NCBI RefSeq assembly: GCF_002258785.1
Contig: NZ_NOYI01000013.1
Location: 310,001 to 374,000, forward strand
DNA length: 64,000 nucleotides
Direction of reading: 5' to 3'
Source of the DNA: Rhodococcus sp. 06-235-1A
Lineage (GTDB): Bacteria > Actinomycetota > Actinomycetes > Mycobacteriales > Mycobacteriaceae
Shown: in pieces, positions 1 to 8,053 of the stretch
Position numbering within the stretch: position 1 is the first letter of the stretch
How the letters are laid out: every line of letters begins with the position of its first letter
Made by a program: the position numbers and the translations under genes
Notes under the pieces: generated by a model
The model's database searches: none
Told to the model about the DNA's origin: nothing
Seen by the model: the letters and a program-made list of their open reading frames with translations, nothing else

Positions 1-71
1 GGTCGTGAGCGGCGATAACGGTAGTGACGGCAGATGCCGGTCGGCAACCGAATTGATGGCACGCTGAGGCA

Positions 72-539
72 ATGGTCGATACGAGCGCAGGAATTCTGTT
101 GTACCGCGTCGGTGCCGACGGCCCGGATGTCTTGATCGCTCACCCCGGCGGACCGTTCTGGGCCCGCAAGGACGAGGGAGCATGGTCGATCGTCAAGGGG
201 TTGCTCACCGACGGAGAAGGCCCGTGGACTGCGGCCCGGCGGGAGTTTCGAGAGGAGGTCGGTATCGACGTCCCGGCCGGAGAACCCGTGGAGCTCGGCA
301 CCGTCAGGCAGCGCAGCGGAAAGCTCGTCATCGCATTCGGCATCGAAGCCGATCTCGATGTCTCGAATGCGGTGAGCAACACATTCGAGATCGAGTGGCC
401 GCCGAAATCCGGTCTGATGAAGTCGTTTCCCGAGGTCGACCGCGTCGAATGGTTCCCGCTCGAACAGGCCAGAGCCAAGCTGCTGCCGGCTCAGCATCCG
501 TTCCTGGACGCTGTGGCGGCTGTTGTCGCAGAGCGATAG
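72..539 (+). CDS. NUDIX hydrolase
   Basis: The 155-residue protein is a single NUDIX domain. The NUDIX box is complete near residues 49-71: a Gly, five residues, a Glu, seven residues, then REFREEVGI, matching GX5EX7REUXEEXGU. Such enzymes hydrolyse nucleoside diphosphates linked to another group, using Mg2+ bound by the box glutamates. The N-terminus (SAGILLYR) and the segment around WSIVKG resemble the small DNA-mismatch/NTP pyrophosphohydrolase-like group, but the substrate cannot be read from sequence. The ATG follows a GAGG-like site and sits near the left edge of the window, so its operon partners are unknown. The next gene starts 75 bp downstream. Confidence 0.9.
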   Translation: MVDTSAGILLYRVGADGPDVLIAHPGGPFWARKDEGAWSIVKGLLTDGEGPWTAARREFREEVGIDVPAGEPVELGTVRQRSGKLVIAFGIEADLDVSNAVSNTFEIEWPPKSGLMKSFPEVDRVEWFPLEQARAKLLPAQHPFLDAVAAVVAER

Positions 540-613
540 TTTCGGCATCCGGCCCGGGGGTATCCAGCGGCCGGAAATTACGAGAGTCGTAGATGCAGGG
601 TGGGAAGTGGATC

Positions 614-793
614 ATGATGCCGACGGATGCGCCCAGCGCACAGACCATGGCGGAAACGTCGCCGGTGGAACCCTCTGCGGTGGATACCTCACTCTTGGAG
701 ACACAGTGGGGCGGACGCGTCGTCGCGTCGGCGTTCGTTGTGTTGGCCACGGGACTCTCGTGGGTGTTCGCAGCGACCGCCATGATCGGCTAG
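614..793 (+). CDS. Small single-span membrane protein upstream of MFS exporter
   Basis: This 59-codon ORF lies 55 bp upstream of the DHA2-type exporter on the same strand. The N-terminal half is acidic and polar. The C-terminal half (RVVASAFVVLATGLSWVFAA) is one hydrophobic span that ends the protein. I prefer the ATG at 614 over the in-frame ATG at 593 because a GGGAAG site lies about 8 bp before it; an ATG at 617 is equally possible. No family is recognised. By position it could be co-transcribed with the exporter and act as an accessory subunit, but that is inference. Confidence 0.55.
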   Translation: MMPTDAPSAQTMAETSPVEPSAVDTSLLETQWGGRVVASAFVVLATGLSWVFAATAMIG

Positions 794-848
794 CGACCAT
801 CGGTCCGTTGGCCGATACTGCTCAGCTACAACTACGAAGGGCAGCACA

Positions 849-2315
849 GTGACCGACCGCAGTGTCTCCACCACTCCACCGGCGACCGAGGTACCGAAAC
901 GCGCGTGGCAGGCACTCGTGGTTCTGCTGCTGGGTATGTTCATGGCGCTGCTCGACACCACGATCGTCAACGTGGCCCTGCCGACGATCAGCACCACGTT
1001 GGATGCGTCGGAATCGGTTCTGTCGTGGATCATTTCGGGGTACGCCCTGGCGTTCGGCCTGGCTCTGATTCCGGCAGGCAAGGTGGGGGACCGCATCGGT
1101 CACAAGTGGGTCTTCTTCACCGGCCTCGCGTTGTTCACTGTCGCGAGCTTCGCCTGTGGTCTTGCTCAGGACGATCTGCAGTTGGTCGTTGCCAGGGTTG
1201 TACAAGGCCTGGCGGGCGGCATGTTCGTGCCCGCCGTCACCGCCTTCATCCAGTTGCTGTTTCCGGGGCCCGTGCGGGGCAAGGCATTTGCCATCATGGG
1301 TGCCGTCATCGGAGTCTCCACAGCGCTCGGCCCCATCGTCGGCGGCCTGATCATTCAGGCATTCGGTGACGAGAACGGGTGGCGGTTGGTTTTCTGGGTC
1401 AATCTGCCGATCGGCGTCGTCGGTCTCGTTGCGGCCGCCGTACTGCTGCCCAACAAGACGGAATCGGCTCCTGCAGTTCGCCCCGGAATCGACTGGCTCG
1501 GACTGGTTCTCATCTCTGCGGGCCTGATCGCTCTGCTCGTTCCGCTGATCGAAGGCCAGGAACTGGGCTGGCCGCTGTGGACCTACCTCACCATCGCGGC
1601 CGGACTGGGTCTGATTGCGCTGTTCGGCTGGTGGGAAGTGATCCACACCGGTCGCGGACGCAACCCGCTCGTGCCACCTCGCCTGTTCACTCACCCGGCC
1701 TTCACCGGCGGTGTCATTCTTGCGCTGGTCTACTTCGCGGCGTTCACCAGCATCTTCTTCACCATCTCGCTGCTGTGGCAGACCGGGCTCGGCAACACGG
1801 CACTGGCGTCGGGATTGGTGTCGATACCGTTCGCGATCGGCAGCATCATCGCCTCTTCACAGAGCAACAGGCTGACCATTCGGCTCGGCCGCACCGTGCT
1901 GATCCTCGGTGCCTCGCTCGTGTCGATCGGGCTGATCTGGTTGTGGATCATCCTCGCGACCAGCTCTGCCGACACGATCTCGCACTGGACACTGTTGGTT
2001 CCGTTGTTCATCGCAGGGCTCGGCAACGGTGCGTTCATCGCACCCAACGCGCAATTCATCGTTGCGACCGTGGACCGCGACGATGCGGGAGCCGCGAGCG
2101 GGGTCATCTCGACAATGCAGCGCGTGGGATCGGCGATCGGTATCGCCGTCATCGGAAGTGTGCTGTTCGGATCTCTCGACATCACCGGACCGGACACCGT
2201 CGGGTCGGGCTTCCTGCACGGAGCGGCCATGGCAATGGCCGTCAGCTCAGCGTTCAGTGTGGTCGCGCTTGCATTGGTCTTCGCGCTCCCCAAGAAGGTT
2301 CAGGGCGCGCACTAG
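849..2315 (+). CDS. MFS multidrug efflux transporter, DHA2 (EmrB/QacA) type
   Basis: The 488-residue polytopic protein has the length and pattern of 14-helix drug:H+ antiporters. The first helix carries LLDTTIVNVALP, the DHA2 motif D1 (LDxTxVNVALP). GKVGDRIGHKWVF is motif A after helix 2, and RVVQGLAGGMFVPA is the motif B region. It is expected to export hydrophobic or cationic compounds from the cytoplasmic membrane; the substrate is unknown. Start is GTG at 849. A small membrane protein precedes it. No dedicated TetR regulator is adjacent; the convergent GAF-ANTAR gene ends 9 bp beyond its stop. Confidence 0.9.
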   Translation: MTDRSVSTTPPATEVPKRAWQALVVLLLGMFMALLDTTIVNVALPTISTTLDASESVLSWIISGYALAFGLALIPAGKVGDRIGHKWVFFTGLALFTVASFACGLAQDDLQLVVARVVQGLAGGMFVPAVTAFIQLLFPGPVRGKAFAIMGAVIGVSTALGPIVGGLIIQAFGDENGWRLVFWVNLPIGVVGLVAAAVLLPNKTESAPAVRPGIDWLGLVLISAGLIALLVPLIEGQELGWPLWTYLTIAAGLGLIALFGWWEVIHTGRGRNPLVPPRLFTHPAFTGGVILALVYFAAFTSIFFTISLLWQTGLGNTALASGLVSIPFAIGSIIASSQSNRLTIRLGRTVLILGASLVSIGLIWLWIILATSSADTISHWTLLVPLFIAGLGNGAFIAPNAQFIVATVDRDDAGAASGVISTMQRVGSAIGIAVIGSVLFGSLDITGPDTVGSGFLHGAAMAMAVSSAFSVVALALVFALPKKVQGAH

Positions 2316-2324
2316 TACCGTCCG

Positions 2325-3080
2325 TCAGCCTTTCAAGCCCTTGCTGTGCCGGTCGACGACAGATGCTGCGAGGTCGGCGATCTTCACGTTCAAGTCTTGA
2401 GAAGACTTGCGCAGCAGGGCGAACGCCTCGTCGCCGGACACGTCGTGCAGAGCCATGATGAGCCCGATGGCCTTGCCGATCTCCCTGTTGCTTTCGAGTC
2501 CGTCACGCAGCGTCGACGCTTCCTGCCCGTTCATGACCGCGGCAACGGTGACGGCCGTGAACGCCGTCAGAATGATCGCCTTGCTCGCGCTGTCCGTGTC
2601 GAACACTCCGGGCTTGTCGGTGAACAGGTTGAGCGCGCCCACCTTCTTGTCGTCCACCTTGAGTCGAAATCCCATGGCTCCTCGCACCGGCGTGCGGTTC
2701 AACACACCGCGAGCCATCGCGGGCCACTGGGTGGGAGTTCGGAAGTCTGTCTCGAGCTGCGCTGCCTCGCTCGTGATCGCGTCCAGGCACGGGCCTTCGC
2801 CGGTGGCGCGCTCGATGTCGTCGACAACTCGAGCGATGTCGTCCGAGGCGGCGACGGTGACGGGCTTTCCGTGGCGCATGAGCATCAGGCTCGCGTGATC
2901 GCAATGTGGAACCAGGAGCGTGGCGGCGTTGCAGATCGCGGTGTAGACCTCGTCCGCGCTGCTCCCTCGGTACACGATGTCGGCCAGTGCGGCGAACACG
3001 GTCGCCGGATCGGTGACCGGGCCGGGAGTGGAGCCTGCGGGAACGACCGAAAGTCCGTCGAGCTGCGCGTCGTCGTTCAC
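2325..3080 (-). CDS. GAF and ANTAR domain RNA-binding antiterminator
   Basis: Residues about 25-170 form a GAF sensor domain and residues about 180-245 an ANTAR domain (LESNREIGKAIGLIMALHDV...EAFALLRKSSQDLN), the helical bundle that binds paired hairpins in nascent RNA and prevents termination. GAF-ANTAR proteins are abundant in Rhodococcus and mycobacteria and respond to small molecules or redox state. The GAF ligand here is unknown. Start is GTG with a GGGAG site about 8 bp upstream. It faces the exporter gene tail to tail and is divergent from the universal stress protein gene. Confidence 0.88.
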   Translation of the reverse strand: MNDDAQLDGLSVVPAGSTPGPVTDPATVFAALADIVYRGSSADEVYTAICNAATLLVPHCDHASLMLMRHGKPVTVAASDDIARVVDDIERATGEGPCLDAITSEAAQLETDFRTPTQWPAMARGVLNRTPVRGAMGFRLKVDDKKVGALNLFTDKPGVFDTDSASKAIILTAFTAVTVAAVMNGQEASTLRDGLESNREIGKAIGLIMALHDVSGDEAFALLRKSSQDLNVKIADLAASVVDRHSKGLKG

Positions 3081-3194
3081 TTGTTACTCCCATCCAGTGT
3101 GAATTGTTCGAGCGACCGGCGCTCGAAGTGCATCAACCGTACCGCCACGGGATGGGGTGGCCGACGGGACGGGTCCCGGCAGTAGCCTCGACTC

Positions 3195-3662
3195 GTGAGC
3201 GATGCGCAGGAGTCCACCGGATTCGAGTACGGCCACGACGGACCTAAGTCGATCGTGGTGGGGGTCGACGGTTCCGATTCGTCCTGGCGCGCCGCCGCCT
3301 ACGCCGCAGGACTTGCCCGCAGGCAGCGCTCGCTGCTGGTGCTCGTGTACGTGCAACCCATCGCGACGGCGTCATGGGGCCAGGCCGGCATCTCGCTCGT
3401 CGAAACCGGTCAGCAGATCGCCGACGAGCTGCTCGATTACATCCGAACGTCGGCTGCCCGTTTCGGTGAGCGGGAGCGTGTTTGGTGGGAGTTCCGCACT
3501 GCACAGGGTGATCCGTACAACGGGCTGATCGCCGTCGCAGAGCAACTGCGTACCGATGCCGTCGTCGTAGGGGCATCCGAGAATGCGGGCCACCGAATCG
3601 CCGGTTCGGTGGCGGTGCGCTTGGTCAAGGCAGGCCGCTGGCCGGTGACCGTGGTGCCCTGA
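3195..3662 (+). CDS. Universal stress protein (UspA family)
   Basis: This is a single-domain Usp of 155 residues. The N-terminal strand SIVVGVDGSDSSWRAA gives the family signature with Asp. The C-terminal VVGASENAGHRIAGSVAVRL occupies the place of the G-2x-G-9x-G(S/T) ATP loop, but the spacing of glycines is not canonical, so ATP binding is uncertain. The closing VTVVP strand is typical. Usp proteins are cytoplasmic and help survival under starvation or hypoxia. Start is GTG at 3195, divergent from the GAF-ANTAR gene. Confidence 0.87.
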   Translation: MSDAQESTGFEYGHDGPKSIVVGVDGSDSSWRAAAYAAGLARRQRSLLVLVYVQPIATASWGQAGISLVETGQQIADELLDYIRTSAARFGERERVWWEFRTAQGDPYNGLIAVAEQLRTDAVVVGASENAGHRIAGSVAVRLVKAGRWPVTVVP

Positions 3663-3768
3663 ACGGTCGGAAAGCGAGCCTGTCGGCCGTCTGCCCTGTA
3701 AAAATAGGCAGTCACCTCGTCGGATGCGAGGCGCACGTGGTGCCGTTCTCGAGGATCCGAGGAGTTCC

Positions 3769-5565
3769 ATGGCCGGGCTGTCGCGTCGACAATTCATAGC
3801 TCGAGTGGGGGCTCTCGCGGCGGCGTGGGGAAGTGCGCCCCACGTGCTGGGTGAGGCACTCGTGGCCAACGCGCAGCCAGTCGCCGCGGATGCGGATACG
3901 ACCGGGACTCTGGCGCAGACGATCCTGCGATCAGCCACCGGCACCGGTCGCTACCGAGTCCTCGGTGCAGGCCCGGGCGAGCCGTACGTGGCCCGTCTGG
4001 ATGTTCTCGGGCGTGCGCCGAATCCGTCGAGAGTGCAGGCGCGCCGGTCGTTGCTGTACCTCGGCCACCTGTCGGACTTGCATGTGATCGACGCCCAGTC
4101 ACCCGGCCGGATCGAGCCCATGATCGTCTCCGACCACGCCGCGTGGGGGTCGGCGTTCCATCCGCAGGACCCGCTCACCGTGCACGTCACAGCGGCGATG
4201 GTGAAGGCTTTCGCCGACGCTCGGATCAGCCCGGTGACCGGCGCACCGATGGGAGCAGCGGTGGTCACCGGAGACAGTGCCGACATGCACTCCCATCTCG
4301 AACTGCGCTGGTACATAGACGTTCTCGACGGCGTTCCGGTTCGGCCGACGAGCGGGGCCGCGGACGTCTTCGAGGGAGTTCAGGCCTGGCCGGAGGCGCA
4401 GTGGGCCTATCGGCCCGGTGACCCGTCGGGCGGGTCGTTCGGCGACTACGGATTCCCGACGCTTCCCGACCTCCTCACCCAGGCGATGTCGGGAACCGTC
4501 GAATCGGTGGGGCTACCCGTGCCGTGGTACTCGGTCTACGGAAACCACGACACTCTGTTGCTCGGCACCTTCGATCTGTCCTCGCAGGTGCACGCTCTCG
4601 CTGTCGGGGGTCGGAAGGCGTACGCGCTGGAGGCGACGGCTACCTCGGCACTGGCCGGCTACGCCTCGACGGCCAGTCCGTTGCAGCGCGCGATCGATGC
4701 GCTCGGAGTCGGATCCGGTGCGCGACCGGGGTTTCGCGCCGTGTCGCCCGATCCCTCGCGGTATCTGTTCGAGCAACGCGAGTTCATGTCGGAGCACTTC
4801 GAGACCACCCCGACGCCGGGTCCGATCGGTCACGGCTTCACCCAACACAACCTCGACTCCGGCGAGACCTGGTGGACGGCAGACCCCACCCCCAACATCC
4901 GCACGTTCGGACTCGACACCTGCAACGCCGTCGCCGGACCCGACGGTGCTGTGCCCGAACAGCAATTCGACTGGTTGACAGAGCAATTGGAACGGGCGCA
5001 GGCCGAGAACAAGCTCGTGCTGATCTACACCCACCACAACAGCCTGACGTTGGAGAACCGGGCGCAGCGGCCTGGACAGTCGGTAAAGCTCTACGGCGCA
5101 GACGAATTCGTAGATCTACTGTTGAGGTATCCGGTGGTGATCGGTTGGCTCAACGGCCACACTCACCAGAACCAGATCCTGGCGCATTCGAGCGGAGGAC
5201 GTGGATTCTGGGAGATCACCACCGCGTCGTGCATCGACTTCCCTCAACAGCAGCAGGTGGTCGAGATCGTCGACAACCGGGACGGGACTCTCTCGTTGTT
5301 CACAACGGTGCTCGATCACGCATCTCCGGTCACGCCCGGAAACAGCGGCAGCTACCTGGATCTGGCGTCCCGTAGCCGAGAGTTGGCGGCCAACGACTGG
5401 GCCGAGAATCCGCTGATGCGGCGAGGATCGCGTCTGGATCGCAACACCGAACTGCTCCTGCCTGAACCGTTCGATCTGAGCAGCATCACCGACGCCGTCC
5501 TCGAAAAGCAACACTTGGACGAGCATGCGCGACTGATCGCCTACGAGACGAGGCAGGGCCGATGA
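3769..5565 (+). CDS. Tat-exported calcineurin-like metallophosphoesterase
   Basis: The 598-residue protein begins MAGLSRRQFIARVGALAAAW, a twin-arginine signal peptide, so it is exported folded. All calcineurin-like metal motifs are present: LSDLH (D-x-H), GDSADMHSH (GD-x-x-D), YGNHD, THHN and NGHTH. It resembles the actinobacterial family annotated as TIGR03767-type metallophosphoesterase. The physiological phosphoester is unknown. I use the ATG at 3769, preceded by AGGAG, because it places the Tat motif at the N-terminus. The last four bases overlap the next gene (ATGA), suggesting translational coupling with a lipoprotein and a membrane protein. Confidence 0.87.
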   Translation: MAGLSRRQFIARVGALAAAWGSAPHVLGEALVANAQPVAADADTTGTLAQTILRSATGTGRYRVLGAGPGEPYVARLDVLGRAPNPSRVQARRSLLYLGHLSDLHVIDAQSPGRIEPMIVSDHAAWGSAFHPQDPLTVHVTAAMVKAFADARISPVTGAPMGAAVVTGDSADMHSHLELRWYIDVLDGVPVRPTSGAADVFEGVQAWPEAQWAYRPGDPSGGSFGDYGFPTLPDLLTQAMSGTVESVGLPVPWYSVYGNHDTLLLGTFDLSSQVHALAVGGRKAYALEATATSALAGYASTASPLQRAIDALGVGSGARPGFRAVSPDPSRYLFEQREFMSEHFETTPTPGPIGHGFTQHNLDSGETWWTADPTPNIRTFGLDTCNAVAGPDGAVPEQQFDWLTEQLERAQAENKLVLIYTHHNSLTLENRAQRPGQSVKLYGADEFVDLLLRYPVVIGWLNGHTHQNQILAHSSGGRGFWEITTASCIDFPQQQQVVEIVDNRDGTLSLFTTVLDHASPVTPGNSGSYLDLASRSRELAANDWAENPLMRRGSRLDRNTELLLPEPFDLSSITDAVLEKQHLDEHARLIAYETRQGR

Positions 5566-5912
5566 ACAGTGTTCGCAGGACGATCCTTGTCCTGTCCGCG
5601 GTGATGGTCTGCGCGGGGTGTTCGCAGACTGCTGCGCTCGCGCCGGTCGGCGGAGCCGAGCTCGGGGACCTGCGCTACGCCGTCAACGACGTCCTGTTCG
5701 AGAAGGGAATCGACATCCTGATCGCGCCGGTCTGCTCGGGTACCGGAGGCGACATCGAATGTGCCGGGGAGACAACCGACAACGAGGCAATCACCGGTTC
5801 GGCCACGTCGGACGACGCGAGCACCGTCGAGGTGAAGGTCGGTACGAACGTTCTCTATTCGGGATCCGTGCAGGACGTGCTCGACCGGAACTCGACGGTC
5901 GGTGCACCGTGA
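5562..5912 (+). CDS. Putative secreted lipoprotein
   Basis: The protein has 116 residues. The N-terminal signal peptide ends in a lipobox, MVCAGC, so Cys-20 should be lipidated and the mature protein anchored outside the membrane. The mature part is short and acidic, with two further cysteines (APVCSGTGGDIECAGE) that could form a disulfide. No family is recognised. The ATG overlaps the stop of the exported metallophosphoesterase and the TGA overlaps the GTG of the next gene. The three genes therefore form a tightly coupled operon at the cell surface. Confidence 0.7.
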   Translation: MNSVRRTILVLSAVMVCAGCSQTAALAPVGGAELGDLRYAVNDVLFEKGIDILIAPVCSGTGGDIECAGETTDNEAITGSATSDDASTVEVKVGTNVLYSGSVQDVLDRNSTVGAP

Positions 5913-6493
5913 GGGGGATCGGTGTTCTCGGCCTCGTGGTGGTCGTGTCGGCTCTGGTTCAGGCGCTGACGGTCGTGGGTGATCCGGTGCCGACGTCCTC
6001 CGTGGGCTTTGCTGGGTTGGTTGCTGCATCCGCCGCGGCACTGGTGCTCGCCCTGTGGATCACCGCATCGACGGCACTCGACGTGGTGGACGGCAAAGCG
6101 TCCGGTGCACTGGGTCGGGCATGGCGACGTCCGCGCGTCCTGGTGTGGTGCGTGGTGCTGACTCTTGTGGCCGTTGCGCTGGCAATTCTTCTCCCGATGC
6201 TCCCGGTCATCGTGATTCTGGTTGCGCTGCTGATCCTTCCGGCCGTGGTCGACGGCCACCGAAGTCCATTCCGCGCTGCGTTGCGCACAGTCCGACGGTC
6301 TCCGGGGCGTTGCGCACTGGCGGCTGTGGTCACGATTCTGGCCTACATCCTGTCCTGGGTTGTGGCGCTCCTGTTGGGATTCTTCGTCACCGGTGTCGTG
6401 GCGGCGTTCATTACGTGGTTGTGGTTCGGAGCCATTACCTCTGTGCTGCTGCTCTATTGGTCGCGGTTGTACCGAAGAGCAACGCTGCCTTGA
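5909..6493 (+). CDS. Membrane protein of unknown function
   Basis: Starting at the GTG that overlaps the preceding stop (GTGA), the product is 194 residues with about five hydrophobic spans: residues about 4-20, 30-55, 75-110, 125-155 and 160-185. A short basic loop (AWRRPR) separates the middle spans. No conserved motif was recognised. It is the third member of the metallophosphoesterase-lipoprotein unit and might hold or assist these envelope proteins; that is inference from coupling only. An in-frame extension upstream to 5618 is open but would run through the lipoprotein gene and is rejected. Confidence 0.65.
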   Translation: MRGIGVLGLVVVVSALVQALTVVGDPVPTSSVGFAGLVAASAAALVLALWITASTALDVVDGKASGALGRAWRRPRVLVWCVVLTLVAVALAILLPMLPVIVILVALLILPAVVDGHRSPFRAALRTVRRSPGRCALAAVVTILAYILSWVVALLLGFFVTGVVAAFITWLWFGAITSVLLLYWSRLYRRATLP

Positions 6494-6509
6494 CCGCTGT
6501 AGACGCCCC

Positions 6510-7130
6510 TCAGCCGCGGGCTCGGCGACCGGCCGCGGCCTCGGCGACGATGTGAGCGATTCGACTCGAGCGAGTGTCGTCTCGAGCGGCGCTGACAATC
6601 CACCACAGCATCTGCTTGCGCGCGCTGGGTGGAAAGCCGTCCCAGTTGGTTCGAGCATTCGGGTCTCTGTCCAGCGCCGTCGTCAGCTCGAGTGGTTCCT
6701 GGAGGTCTTCGACCTGATCGGCAATCGTCCACCAGCCGTTGGATTTCGCGGCAGCGATGGCGCGGCGGCCTGCTTCGGTCATGAGGCCGCTGTCTTCCAT
6801 ATCGGCTGCGCGTTTCCGGTTGAGCCGGGTCCACGGGCTCTTGGTCCTGCGCGGCGTGAACAGCTGCAGGCTGCGCTCGTCGTCGAGGTTGCTGCCGGTG
6901 GAGTCGATCCAACCGAAGCAGATGGCTTCCTCGACGGCGTCGGGGTACGGGCAGCGTGGCCGGTCGGTGGTGTTGCGCCACGAACACAGCCACACGCCTT
7001 GGGTGGAAACGTGATTGTTCTCCAGCCAGGTACGCCACTGCGTCCGACTTTCGGCGTGAAAAATCGGGTAGTCGAACTTCCACGTCGGTGGGTGGTCGGA
7101 TACTGACGGCAAGGGCTCCGAAGCAGTCAT
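6510..7130 (-). CDS. YdeI/OmpD-associated family protein
   Basis: The 206-residue cytoplasmic protein has the YdeI signature: a Trp-rich N-terminal part with WRTWLENNH, then EEAICFGWIDST and LFTPRRTKSPWTRLN. The C-terminal tail PPSARKQMLWWIVSAAR is the conserved helical segment. Members are annotated as bacteriocin-protection or OmpD-associated proteins; the biochemical activity is not established. I chose the ATG at 7130 (MTASEPL) rather than the longer frame to 7184, whose extra residues are not family-like. It is convergent with the membrane protein gene and divergent from the acetyltransferase gene. Confidence 0.82.
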   Translation of the reverse strand: MTASEPLPSVSDHPPTWKFDYPIFHAESRTQWRTWLENNHVSTQGVWLCSWRNTTDRPRCPYPDAVEEAICFGWIDSTGSNLDDERSLQLFTPRRTKSPWTRLNRKRAADMEDSGLMTEAGRRAIAAAKSNGWWTIADQVEDLQEPLELTTALDRDPNARTNWDGFPPSARKQMLWWIVSAARDDTRSSRIAHIVAEAAAGRRARG

Positions 7131-7282
7131 GCACTCGCTCCGTCTGCTCGTCGTGATGGAGCTGCACCGTAGTTCCGCATCCATACAGTCTGCCCACGAA
7201 TGCGGACATATGTCGTCCGCAATGGTGCGAATATTCCGTGGATCGACGGCACTCGGCGAGAGGCCGCTGTCAGACTGGCGAC

Positions 7283-7750
7283 ATGTCGATCACACTCGTC
7301 CCGATCACTCTTCAACGGTTTCCCTCGTGGCTGAAACGGAGCCAGAGCGAGTACAAGTCGGACCTGATCGCTACAGGTGAGACGCCACGCGCCGCTGAAG
7401 AGCACGCAAGTGATGCCTTCGAGCGTGCTTTCCCGGCGGGTGCTCCCACCCCGGATGACACTGTGTTCGACGTCGTCGATGACACGGGCCGGATCGTCGG
7501 GTACCTCTGGATCGGCCGTGACAACTCAGACGACGCCAGCTCGTGGTGGGTTTGGGATGTCGTAGTCGAGCCAGAGCACCGAGGCCAGGGCTATGGGCGA
7601 GCAGTGATGCAGCTCGCCGAAGACCACGCACGGGCGGAGGGCGCACGGACGCTGGGACTGAGCGTGTTCGGTTTCAATGCCGTCGCGCGCGGGATGTACG
7701 AGTCAGCCGGATATGAAACCACAAGTGTGAAGATGCGCAAGAAGCTCTGA
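7283..7750 (+). CDS. GNAT family N-acetyltransferase
   Basis: The 155-residue protein has a GNAT fold. The acetyl-CoA loop is VVEPEHRGQGYGRAVMQLAE (motif A, R/Q-x-x-G-x-G), followed by the C-terminal LGLSVFGFNAVARGMYESAG segment (motif B), which places the acceptor near the Tyr. A helical N-terminal addition (SWLKRSQSEYKSDLIATGE) is typical of Rhodococcus and Mycobacterium paralogues. The substrate is unknown. The ATG at 7283 (MSITLVP) gives the normal family length; an upstream ATG at 7238 would add 15 unlike residues. Confidence 0.85.
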   Translation: MSITLVPITLQRFPSWLKRSQSEYKSDLIATGETPRAAEEHASDAFERAFPAGAPTPDDTVFDVVDDTGRIVGYLWIGRDNSDDASSWWVWDVVVEPEHRGQGYGRAVMQLAEDHARAEGARTLGLSVFGFNAVARGMYESAGYETTSVKMRKKL

Positions 7751-7828
7751 ACCCCTCAATCCTTACCCCTGGGATGGGGGATAGGTCGGTTCAAAATCTC
7801 CAGGAAAGGAATAGACAGATCACGGCTG

Positions 7829-7900
7829 AAACTCGCCGGGCTGGGGCCTGCGGAGTTGATAGAAGCACTCACCGACGTATTCGGTGCCGGGTTCGAGTAA
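7829..7900 (+). pseudogene. Possible 3' remnant of an unidentified gene next to a tRNA
   Basis: Between the acetyltransferase gene and the tRNA, one frame reads KLAGLGPAELIEALTDVFG and ends in Phe-Glu-stop at 7898-7900. This looks like the amphipathic end of a real protein. It is open upstream to at least 7760 but has no start codon with a ribosome site. It may be the tail of a gene left behind after deletion or integration at the tRNA. Evidence is limited to protein-like composition. Confidence 0.25.
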
Positions 7901-7911
7901 GACCGTCTCGG

Positions 7912-7985
7912 TGGGGCGGGCGGGGCTCGAACCCGCGACCAATGGATTATGAGTCCACGGCTCTAACCGACTGAGCTACCGCCCC
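7912..7985 (-). tRNA. tRNA with CAU anticodon (elongator Met or lysidine-modified Ile2)
   Basis: Read on the minus strand, the cloverleaf is complete. The acceptor stem is GGGGCGG/CCGCCCC and the D arm contains AGCTCAGTCGGTTAGAGC. The anticodon stem GTGGA/TCCAT encloses the loop CTCATAA, and the T arm is GCGGG-TTCGAGC-CCCGC. The discriminator base is A and CCA is not fully encoded. A CAT anticodon with this loop occurs both in elongator Met and in Ile2 tRNAs, and I cannot separate them from sequence alone. It is not the initiator, which would start C-G with a mismatched first pair. Confidence 0.93.
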
Positions 7986-8053
7986 ATTCCCGTACCAGGT
8001 ACGAGCCTGCAGAATCGTACAGAATCGCGTCGCCTCGACGGTGCATCGGGGCG

